DNA of 23,705 nt from IMG/VR virus record IMGVR_UViG_3300027668_000102, positions 1 through 23,705 of that record. One strand, given 5' to 3'. Under the pieces are notes generated by a model. It was given only the letters and a program-made list of their open reading frames with translations, was not told where the DNA came from and ran no database searches. The DNA comes from a virus. Numbering within the stretch: position 1 is the first letter of the stretch; the number at the start of each line of letters is the position of its first letter. The position numbers and the translations under genes were made by a program. Below, piece after piece: positions 14,476 to 20,394 of the stretch.

Positions 14476-15575
14476 ATAACGAATTATTTACAAAAGCAAG
14501 ATCTAGACTTGTACTAGACAACCCTTTCTTCGGCACCCTGTGCTTACGCTTAAAACCTGTTGAGCGTGACGACATAGATACCGGTGCTGTAGACGGTGTT
14601 AATCTGTTCTACAATCCTAAATGGTTTGCAAAACAAGGACCTCTAGAACGCGTTGGCTTTTTGGCTCACGAAGTTATGCACGTAGTACTGCTACACATAA
14701 CTCGTAGAGGCGAACGCCATCCAAAGAAATGGAACGTAGCAGCAGATTACGCTATCAATAATCACCTAATCAAAGAAGGTTTCTTCTTGCCTAAAGGTGG
14801 TCTTCTTGACTCTAAGTACGATGACATGTCCACCGATGCTATATACAACATGCTACCTGAACCTCCTCAAGGTTGGGATGGTGTATCAGATGACTCTGGT
14901 GGATGTGGCGGCGTGCTCGATCACCCAACAGCTAACACTGCAGAATCGACCGGGGCTATAGAAGCGGCACTAAATGTCGCTATCAACCAAGCTGCAGAAG
15001 CAGCCAAAGCCCAAGGTAAATTGTCTGGCAATCTAGCTTCTTTAGTATGCGACATAACAGAAGCTAAAGTCGATTGGCGAGCTGTGCTTGGCAGATTCTT
15101 ACGAGCCAATAACAAATCAGACTTTACATGGCAACGTCCTAACAGACGATTCATAGCGCAAGGCATGTACTTGCCGTCTATGCACAACCCATGCTTAGAA
15201 GAGATTGCTATTGTCCACGATTCATCTGGCTCAGTAAGCGAAAATGAGTTGTCTCAGTTTCTTACAGAAACCTCATTTATACTGCATGAGCTCAACCCAG
15301 AAAAAGTACATCTAATACAATGCGATACCGAAGTTACTAGCGATGTCGAGTACACAAGAGAAGCATTGCCTTTACAAGTAGAATACAAAGGACGTGGCGG
15401 GACTATGTTTAGTCCAGCTATAGACTATGTAAACAAAACCCATCCAAACGTGGCCGCACTTATATATCTTACAGATTTAGAATGTGACGACTTTGGAGAT
15501 AAACCCAGTTATCCAGTTCTTTGGATAACTACACAACCAGGAGAAGCCCCTTATGGAGAAGTCATCAAAATGTAA
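14472..15575 (+). CDS. Metallopeptidase-like / VWA-domain protein (DUF2201-type)
   Basis: The 367-residue protein has two domains. The N-terminal half carries a zinc-binding HEVMH motif at 66-70 and a nearby AADYAIN (D92 is a possible third ligand), typical of the putative metallopeptidase domain of DUF2201 proteins. The C-terminal half is a VWA-like domain with metal-site residues DSSGS at 250-254, T311 in GGT, and D335 in LTDLE. The VWA domain is the usual partner of MoxR ATPases, and that ATPase heads the operon. Similar AAA+/VWA pairs occur in N4-like phages, as I recall. Protease activity is plausible but not assured, since many relatives are uncharacterised. Confidence 0.88.
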   Translation: MNNELFTKARSRLVLDNPFFGTLCLRLKPVERDDIDTGAVDGVNLFYNPKWFAKQGPLERVGFLAHEVMHVVLLHITRRGERHPKKWNVAADYAINNHLIKEGFFLPKGGLLDSKYDDMSTDAIYNMLPEPPQGWDGVSDDSGGCGGVLDHPTANTAESTGAIEAALNVAINQAAEAAKAQGKLSGNLASLVCDITEAKVDWRAVLGRFLRANNKSDFTWQRPNRRFIAQGMYLPSMHNPCLEEIAIVHDSSGSVSENELSQFLTETSFILHELNPEKVHLIQCDTEVTSDVEYTREALPLQVEYKGRGGTMFSPAIDYVNKTHPNVAALIYLTDLECDDFGDKPSYPVLWITTQPGEAPYGEVIKM

Positions 15576-15732
15576 ACATCTCATGAAAGAATTTGGTGTA
15601 TCAGTACTTACAGGTACCACTATAATTCTTATTTTATTCGCGCTCGCAACTTCAATGCAAGCATTCTTAATGTTACTGTGCCTAGGACTAGGTATAGGTG
15701 CAATTTTATTTTTATTATGGAGAATTATATGA
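15553..15732 (+). CDS. Small membrane protein I, 59 aa
   Basis: I translated this frame directly. The start at 15553 has an AGGAG site 9 nt upstream and lies inside the end of the VWA gene. An internal ATG at 15583 would give 49 residues but lacks a ribosome site. The product has a short Lys/Cys-rich cytoplasmic start, then two hydrophobic segments, VLTGTTIILILFALATS and QAFLMLLCLGLGIGAILFLL, so it should be a membrane hairpin. It overlaps the next ATG. It is the first of three consecutive membrane genes. Holin-like topology is noted, but the function is unknown. Confidence 0.68.
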   Translation: MEKSSKCKHLMKEFGVSVLTGTTIILILFALATSMQAFLMLLCLGLGIGAILFLLWRII

Positions 15733-15881
15733 ACGCAAGTGTAGTATCAGGTATTACAACAGCACTATGGATTTTAATCGAGGCCATTCAGTTCGCTTAT
15801 ATGGCTTATTTAATGTGGAGGAACAAGCATGTTACTGGTAGGCATATTCAGCGCGCTCGGTCTGCTTTTGCTAGCGCTTAA
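15729..15881 (+). CDS. Small membrane protein II, 50 aa
   Basis: The start at 15729 forms ATGA with the previous stop and has GGAG 6 nt upstream. Longer in-frame starts exist but overlap the previous gene without better sites. One hydrophobic segment (about residues 6-27, SGITTALWILIEAIQFAYMAYL) is followed by a basic, cytoplasmic tail (WRNKHVTGRHIQRARSAFA). It is therefore a likely single-pass inner-membrane protein. Its tail codons overlap the next gene by 53 nt in another frame. No family is recognised. Confidence 0.6.
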   Translation: MNASVVSGITTALWILIEAIQFAYMAYLMWRNKHVTGRHIQRARSAFASA

Positions 15882-16152
15882 AGCAGGTGGACGTAAAACA
15901 ATAGGTAATGACATTTTTGTCGACGTACTAATTACCGTCACACTCATGGTGTGTTTCTACGGTACGTTTAGCGGCATGGCTGCTGCTATGGTGGGTGGCT
16001 TAGCTGCTTCTATTACTTTGTTTGTACTTAAAAAAACTATGGTACATCAAGTGTTAGAAGTAACTAAACAACCTAAAACTATATATAAAAACTTCAAAGT
16101 TCACACGCCTAAAGTGCAGTGGGTAGAAGTAAAACCTCAATGGAGAAAATGA
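15829..16152 (+). CDS. Membrane protein III, 107 aa
   Basis: The product has three hydrophobic stretches: about residues 1-18 (MLLVGIFSALGLLLLALK), 29-46 (VDVLITVTLMVCFYGTFS) and 49-67 (AAAMVGGLAASITLFVLKK). A basic soluble tail (about 68-107) follows, containing TPKVQWVEVKPQWRK. The start has GGAGG 7 nt upstream although it lies 53 nt inside the previous frame, so both are probably expressed. Membrane topology suggests an envelope role alongside the two preceding small membrane proteins. Whether this trio is a lysis module, an exclusion system or a partner of the MoxR/VWA pair cannot be told. Confidence 0.72.
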   Translation: MLLVGIFSALGLLLLALKAGGRKTIGNDIFVDVLITVTLMVCFYGTFSGMAAAMVGGLAASITLFVLKKTMVHQVLEVTKQPKTIYKNFKVHTPKVQWVEVKPQWRK

Positions 16153-16153
16153 T

Positions 16154-16312
16154 ATGAGTAAAAACTTAGACGACTTTAACAAAGCTCTTAAAGCTAAACT
16201 ACAAGATAAGTTTGGTGAAGAATTTATTAACGACAAAGTAATTATTATGGGTTTAGATGACGTTGACGACAACGACGAACAACCAACTAATAAACATCAA
16301 GGAGAAACATAA
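16154..16312 (+). CDS. Small acidic protein, 52 aa
   Basis: I read this short frame directly: ATG at 16154, one nucleotide after the previous stop, with GGAGA 8 nt upstream. The product starts MSKNLDDFNKALKAKLQDKF, contains a short strand VIIMGLD and then an acidic stretch DDVDDNDEQP. Its TAA shares a nucleotide with the ATG of the next gene (TAATG), and the last codons contain the AAGGAG site for it. It is a soluble, acidic, possibly helical peptide without a recognised family. Coupling suggests an accessory to the following protein. Confidence 0.66.
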   Translation: MSKNLDDFNKALKAKLQDKFGEEFINDKVIIMGLDDVDDNDEQPTNKHQGET

Positions 16313-17154
16313 TGGCTAGTGTATCAATGTCAGAAACCCTAAGAGAACAAATAACTAAAAACTATGAGACCTCATTAGAAAATGCGTATAGAACTTCTTA
16401 TAATGTACAGCCCGCAATAGATGCGTTACGCCATGCATTTGAGAGCAATTCTACTTTTAAACAAGCAATTGCTTTACAAAAAGAATGGCTTGCTCTTAGG
16501 CCTTTGTTAGAATCTACATACGATGTAACTCTATCAAATGCAGGTTACGCTTCTTATACTAATGTATTTGCAAGCAATTTAGTAGAACCATTAGAATCTG
16601 TAGGTATTGTGTGCAACCCAAATAGACCCGCAGATCAACATCTTACACCTGTAGATCAATGGAATACAGCATATACTTATAAAGATTGGAACGATAAATC
16701 AGTATCAAAAGAAGCATCTAAAAATCATGTAAAAGGTGATACAGGCGTTCAATTAAACGATCTAGAACCCTTCTATATGCCTTATCAATCTTCTGTTTCT
16801 TATACGCAATATCGTGCAGGTGAGCATTCTCCTAATGCTACTCGTGCCATACTCGTTACAGATCCTAAGTTATGCGCGTTGTTAACACCAATAAGTGATA
16901 TAGAGAAAAAAATAAAAATAGATCTTAATAAGTTTCGTGATTATTTAAAACATATAACTACACTTAAAAAGTTCTTAACCGAAATGCCAGGAGCTTTAGA
17001 CTTTGTACCTAAAGAATACAAAGACAGAATGAATAAAGCAGTAGTTAAAAGACCTACTGGCAACAGATTGACTCCAGAACAAATAATGCCAGAAGAGTTA
17101 AAAACTCAGATGAGCGAAGTTATACTAGAGAACAAACTATTAGGAGATTTGTAA
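16312..17154 (+). CDS. Nmad5-like protein, paralogue B
   Basis: The 280-residue protein starts MASVSMSETLREQITKNYET and ends with a helical region (HITTLKKFLTEMPGALDFVP, then KEYKDR) and a terminal VILENKLLGDL. The matching parts of the protein at 13139 are TTLNQALKATDGAISDLVPQ and LLTDSLLGD, which makes duplication and divergence likely. The middle is longer and Tyr-rich (LEPFYMPYQSSVSYTQYRAG). As with paralogue A, an Nmad5-type relationship is suggested by the TTLxxxL...VP pattern but is unconfirmed. Its LLGDL codons also carry the AGGAG site of the next gene. Confidence 0.72.
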   Translation: MASVSMSETLREQITKNYETSLENAYRTSYNVQPAIDALRHAFESNSTFKQAIALQKEWLALRPLLESTYDVTLSNAGYASYTNVFASNLVEPLESVGIVCNPNRPADQHLTPVDQWNTAYTYKDWNDKSVSKEASKNHVKGDTGVQLNDLEPFYMPYQSSVSYTQYRAGEHSPNATRAILVTDPKLCALLTPISDIEKKIKIDLNKFRDYLKHITTLKKFLTEMPGALDFVPKEYKDRMNKAVVKRPTGNRLTPEQIMPEELKTQMSEVILENKLLGDL

Positions 17155-17342
17155 TGGATAAAACGGCTGAAAGAAGCATAGCTTTAAAAAGAGCTATGAA
17201 AAATGCCAAAGACCCAGAATTTAAAGCAGTCTGGGCAATGAAACTTAAAGAATTAATAGGGAGAGCTGAAAGAGGTTTGCCAACTTCTAAGGCTTATGCT
17301 AAATTTAATAAATTAGTGTATAAACTTATTAGGAGAAAATAA
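17154..17342 (+). CDS. Small basic protein, 62 aa
   Basis: The 62-residue product is strongly basic and mostly helical (MDKTAERSIALKRAMKNAKD, ending LVYKLIRRK). It starts in a TAATG overlap with the preceding stop, with AGGAG 7 nt upstream. Size and charge fit a nucleic-acid-binding peptide or a helical scaffold, but no motif decides. It is followed immediately by the next gene, whose AGGAG lies in its last codons. Function unknown. Confidence 0.7.
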   Translation: MDKTAERSIALKRAMKNAKDPEFKAVWAMKLKELIGRAERGLPTSKAYAKFNKLVYKLIRRK

Positions 17343-17534
17343 ATGGGCTCACTTAAATCTGCTATGTTCGATATCGGTTACCATGCCGAAGAACATGGCG
17401 TTGCACAAACAGCAGATCAATACATGATGTCAGAAGACGATGTAAAAGTGTGTATATTATTTGTAAACAGTTTTGATGGGACCTGGGAAGATTATTTAGC
17501 ATATAGTGCTAAAAATGGACCAGTAATTCATTAA
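17343..17534 (+). CDS. Unknown 63-aa protein closing the accessory operon
   Basis: The 63-residue acidic product is MGSLKSAMFDIGYHAEEHGV followed by a helical, aromatic segment (FDGTWEDYLAYSAKNG). The start directly follows the preceding stop with AGGAG 7 nt upstream. It is the last plus-strand gene before a convergent minus-strand gene, and hairpins follow it. I recognise no family, although small phage proteins with an AEEHGV..TAxxYMMSEDD layout look like modulators of transcription or translation. That is an impression, not evidence. Confidence 0.7.
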   Translation: MGSLKSAMFDIGYHAEEHGVAQTADQYMMSEDDVKVCILFVNSFDGTWEDYLAYSAKNGPVIH

Positions 17535-17540
17535 CTAAAA

Positions 17541-17610
17541 CATACCATGGATGGTATTAGCAAGGGCTAGGTAGCAAGAGTCTCCACTCACTACCTATCC
17601 TTTGTGCCTT
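17541..17610. terminator. Two hairpins between convergent genes, probable bidirectional terminator
   Basis: Hairpin one is ATACCA-TGGA-TGGTAT (17542-17557). Read on the minus strand it is followed by GTTTTAG, giving a terminator for the minus-strand gene at 17677. Hairpin two pairs TAGGTAG (17568-17574) with CTACCTA (17591-17597), extended by AAGG (17562-17565)/CCTT (17599-17602). It can serve the plus strand, although its U-tract is weak. Together they separate the accessory operon from the reverse gene. Confidence 0.6.
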
Positions 17611-17676
17611 TATCTAGATTCAGTCTTCTTAAAATTTAACTAAGTTATATTTTCTGAACCTGTCTAAACAATCAAC

Positions 17677-18087
17677 CTACGATACGTATACCCACATTTC
17701 AAGTGTACCAACAGCTACGTCTGTAGCAGGATCTACTTGAACAAGAATATCAATAGTATCATCAACAGTATATAACTGAGGTACTAAATCAGCAGCTTCG
17801 TGGTCTACACCACCAGCTTGTCCAATTGTTGAACCATCAATATATCTGTCAGTATCACCACCATCACCAATATCAAACACTAGTTCAGTACCAGCATCTA
17901 AATCAGATGATTTTACTTTAACGTCATGAACAGTTTCACCAGCGAAAACTTGTACTAATTGGTACACATCGTTAGTGTTACATGCTGCAGTAACATTTAA
18001 TTTAGCATATCTAACTGCTACCATTCCACTTGGAAAAGGTTTAAAAGATGAATTGCTATCTACTTGGCCACTTTTAAAAATTGCCAT
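17677..18087 (-). CDS. Putative virion/capsid-decoration-like protein, isolated on the minus strand
   Basis: The product is 136 residues when started at the ATG at 18087, which has a GAGGA site 8 nt upstream; a longer in-frame start lacks one. It begins MAIFKSGQVDSNSSFKPFPS and is beta-rich throughout, with AVRYAKLNVTAAC, VYQLVQVFAGETVHDVKV, the glycine-rich DIGDGGDTDRYIDGSTIGQA segment and a VGTLEMWVYVS end. Proteins with this GDG.DTD.YIDGST.GQAGG pattern are, as I remember, common virion-associated proteins of marine phages, often near capsid genes. Here the gene is embedded alone inside the rightward early block, on the opposite strand, with its own promoter, palindrome and terminators. 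A decoration or fibre role is inference. Confidence 0.7.
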   Translation of the reverse strand: MAIFKSGQVDSNSSFKPFPSGMVAVRYAKLNVTAACNTNDVYQLVQVFAGETVHDVKVKSSDLDAGTELVFDIGDGGDTDRYIDGSTIGQAGGVDHEAADLVPQLYTVDDTIDILVQVDPATDVAVGTLEMWVYVS

Positions 18088-18117
18088 AATATTATCCTCA
18101 CTTGTCATATTACACAA

Positions 18118-18164
18118 AAGTATGTAATACTTAATGTTTTAAAGACTAATATTAGTCTTGTCAA
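18118..18164 (-). promoter_or_regulatory. Regulated promoter of the isolated gene: TTGACA, palindromic spacer, TAAAAC
   Basis: On the minus strand a consensus -35 TTGACA (18164-18159) is followed after exactly 17 bp by TAAAAC (18141-18136, four matches to TATAAT). The spacer is nearly all one perfect 18-bp palindrome, AAGACTAATATTAGTCTT (18142-18159). A second inverted repeat, AAGTAT-GTA-ATACTT (18118-18132), lies just downstream around the expected transcript start. Two dyads covering spacer and start are typical of a repressor-controlled promoter. The same dyads lie between this gene and the divergent plus-strand gene at 18191, so both could be affected. Confidence 0.7.
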
Positions 18165-18190
18165 GTTTAATTCAAGGAGGAGTGAACTTA

Positions 18191-18394
18191 GTGATATACG
18201 TAAAGCGTAACCCCCGCCATCCCTACAGAAGATATAATCACCCCGATGATCTCCCATACATACAATGGAAGAGAGTATCGAGGTCTATTGCTTACAACAT
18301 GGTTGTGTCTAAGCAGAAAGGTTGGGAACAAGCATCACTAAAACAGTATCTTAATTGGAAACAAAACATGCTCAATGCTGGGCACAACATTTAA
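18191..18394 (+). CDS. Unknown 67-aa basic protein, GTG start
   Basis: I prefer the GTG at 18191 because AAGGAGG (18174-18180) lies 10 nt before it; an ATG at 18158 would lie inside the palindrome and ahead of the ribosome site. The product is basic and aromatic (IYVKRNPRHPYRRYNHPDDL, then IQWKRVSRSIAYNMVVSKQK) and ends QYLNWKQNMLNAGHNI. The charge suggests nucleic-acid contact. No family is recognised. It is the first gene of the replication block, 19 nt before the DNA polymerase. Confidence 0.7.
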   Translation: MIYVKRNPRHPYRRYNHPDDLPYIQWKRVSRSIAYNMVVSKQKGWEQASLKQYLNWKQNMLNAGHNI

Positions 18395-18413
18395 TTAACC
18401 CAAGGAGGGATTA

Positions 18414-20210
18414 ATGCAAAAGATATACTTAGATTTTGAAACTTACTACGACGTACAAGTTTCCCTGACAAAAATGTCTACTGTACAATACGTCAATCAC
18501 CCAGACTTTAAAGTGTGGGGCGTAGGTATAAAAGTAGACGAAGGCGATACGGAATGGTTTAACGAAGAAGAAACACCTGACATACTTGCACAAATAGATT
18601 GGGATAACTCAGCTATTGTATGCCACAACACTTTGTTTGACGCTTACATACTAACTCAATACTTTGGCCATAGACCAGCATACTACTACGACACCGCAGC
18701 TCTTAGCCGTGGTTTGTACCCAAATATGTCAGCAAGACTTAAAGATGTAGCTGTGCGGTTGTTTCCAAATGACGCTGCTATGCGTAAGGGCGACGAGCTT
18801 GTAAACGCTAAAGGCGTACAAGATTTAGATCCAGAGCTTGACGCACAAATAGGAGGCTATTGTATTCAAGATGTAGATTTAACTTATGCATTGTTTTGGA
18901 AAATGTCGGTAGGCTACCCGCAATCAGAATTTGATCTTATTGACCTCACAGTCAGAATGTTTGTAGAACCAAAACTAATACTCGACCGTGGACGGTTGAC
19001 CACATACAAAGAAGAAATATCTAAAAACACTGCTGAAGCTATACAAAATAGTGGTACTACAAGAGAAGTACTTGCTAGCCAACAAAAGTTTAAGTTGCAC
19101 TTAGAAAATTTAGGCATTACTGTACCGACAAAGAAAAGTCCTACAACAGGCCAAAAAATACCAGCGTTTGGCAAAAGCGATGCTGCGTACACACAACTTT
19201 GCCAAGCATACCCTGAGTACGAACACATATGGAAAGCTAGAGAAGCAGTAAAATCGCGAGTAGAAGAAACAAGAGCAGAAAGGTTCTTAGAATCTGTTAA
19301 TCCAGACGGTACATTTTCTGTGCCTTTACGGTATTACGCAGCCCACACAGGCAGGTTCGGTGGTTCTGATAAAATAAATATACAGAACTTACCTAGGGGA
19401 TCTACTTTGCGTACTGCAATCATGGCACCCGAAGGACAAAAACTATTCATATCAGATTTATCAAACATAGAAGCTAGGATGTTAGCGTGGATGGCTAAAG
19501 AACACGATTTAGTACAAGCATTTGCTACAGGCAGAGATGTTTATTGCGAATTTGCTAGTCAAATATACGGTCGTACAATTACAAAGAAAGATAAATTAGA
19601 AAGGTACGTAGGCAAAACTGCCATCTTAGGATTAGGATACGGTATGGGTGCAGAACGATTTAAACTTACATTAAAAACAGGCTCTCCATCTGTAGACATA
19701 ACAGAACATACTGCACAAGCAATTGTTGCTCAGTACCGAGGCATGTACCCAAACATACCAAAACTCTGGTCAGGTATGAAGGACAGCTTGTTTCAAATGA
19801 TTAACCCTAGAAGTGTAGGTATGAAATACGGTCCTTTATCTATAGAATCGCGAGCTTTAAAATTACCTAATGGTATGTGCTTAAGCTATCCAAATCTTTC
19901 GTACGAACACGGTAACTTTATATATAAAACAGAAAGAGAAGTTATTCGTACGCATGGCCCAAGAATAACAGAAAACGTCATACAAGCATTAGCACGTATA
20001 GTTATCACAGATCAAATGTTAGACATACAAAAAATGCCTCAAGTAGATATTGTTATGCAAATACACGATGAAATAATAGCTATTGGATCAAATCAAGATG
20101 CAGAACAGACAATGGCCCAAATAATTGATATCATGAGAACTCCCCCATCTTGGTGTAGTGATCTACCTCTTGATGCTGAAGGTGGAGCAAGCCAAGTTTA
20201 TGACAAATAA
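18414..20210 (+). CDS. Family A DNA polymerase with 3'-5' exonuclease
   Basis: The 598-residue replicative polymerase has an N-terminal proofreading exonuclease: Exo I DFE at 7-9, Exo II N72/D76 in HNTLFD, and Exo III Y149...D153 in YCIQD. The polymerase domain follows: HTGRFGG at 311-317, INIQNLPR at 321-328, motif A DLSNIEAR at 348-355, motif B from R397/K401 to Y409, and motif C QIHDEI at 549-554. No 5'-3' exonuclease is present, and the short length is usual for phage enzymes. In motif B the residue equivalent to E. coli Phe762 is Leu405 (KTAILGLGYG). The start has AAGGAGG 5 nt upstream. Confidence 0.96.
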   Translation: MQKIYLDFETYYDVQVSLTKMSTVQYVNHPDFKVWGVGIKVDEGDTEWFNEEETPDILAQIDWDNSAIVCHNTLFDAYILTQYFGHRPAYYYDTAALSRGLYPNMSARLKDVAVRLFPNDAAMRKGDELVNAKGVQDLDPELDAQIGGYCIQDVDLTYALFWKMSVGYPQSEFDLIDLTVRMFVEPKLILDRGRLTTYKEEISKNTAEAIQNSGTTREVLASQQKFKLHLENLGITVPTKKSPTTGQKIPAFGKSDAAYTQLCQAYPEYEHIWKAREAVKSRVEETRAERFLESVNPDGTFSVPLRYYAAHTGRFGGSDKINIQNLPRGSTLRTAIMAPEGQKLFISDLSNIEARMLAWMAKEHDLVQAFATGRDVYCEFASQIYGRTITKKDKLERYVGKTAILGLGYGMGAERFKLTLKTGSPSVDITEHTAQAIVAQYRGMYPNIPKLWSGMKDSLFQMINPRSVGMKYGPLSIESRALKLPNGMCLSYPNLSYEHGNFIYKTEREVIRTHGPRITENVIQALARIVITDQMLDIQKMPQVDIVMQIHDEIIAIGSNQDAEQTMAQIIDIMRTPPSWCSDLPLDAEGGASQVYDK

Positions 20211-20394
20211 AAATTTAATATTAACTAGAAAACAAGGAAACAAAATCATCATCCACGATGGTGATAACGTTTTATGTACTCTTACGGTCGTAGCCCTGGG
20301 ATCTGGGCAATGTAAGTTAGGCTTCCAAGCTGACGCTAACATTAGAATAGATAGAGAAGAAATATATAAAACAAAACTATTAGAGGAGGAATAA
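20200..20394 (+). CDS. csrA: CsrA-family RNA-binding regulator
   Basis: I choose the ATG at 20200 because the protein then begins at the canonical CsrA position (MTNKNLILTRKQGNKIII). The 64-residue product keeps the hallmark residues: L8 and R10 (L4 and R6 in E. coli CsrA) in LILTR, the G-rich turn before the third strand, and R52 in IDREEIY (R44 in E. coli). CsrA dimers bind GGA-containing mRNA leaders and block or alter translation. The gene overlaps the polymerase stop by 11 nt and is followed by TAATG with the primase gene, so it belongs to the replication operon. Likely targets are host or phage mRNAs; which is not shown. Confidence 0.88.
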   Translation: MTNKNLILTRKQGNKIIIHDGDNVLCTLTVVALGSGQCKLGFQADANIRIDREEIYKTKLLEEE

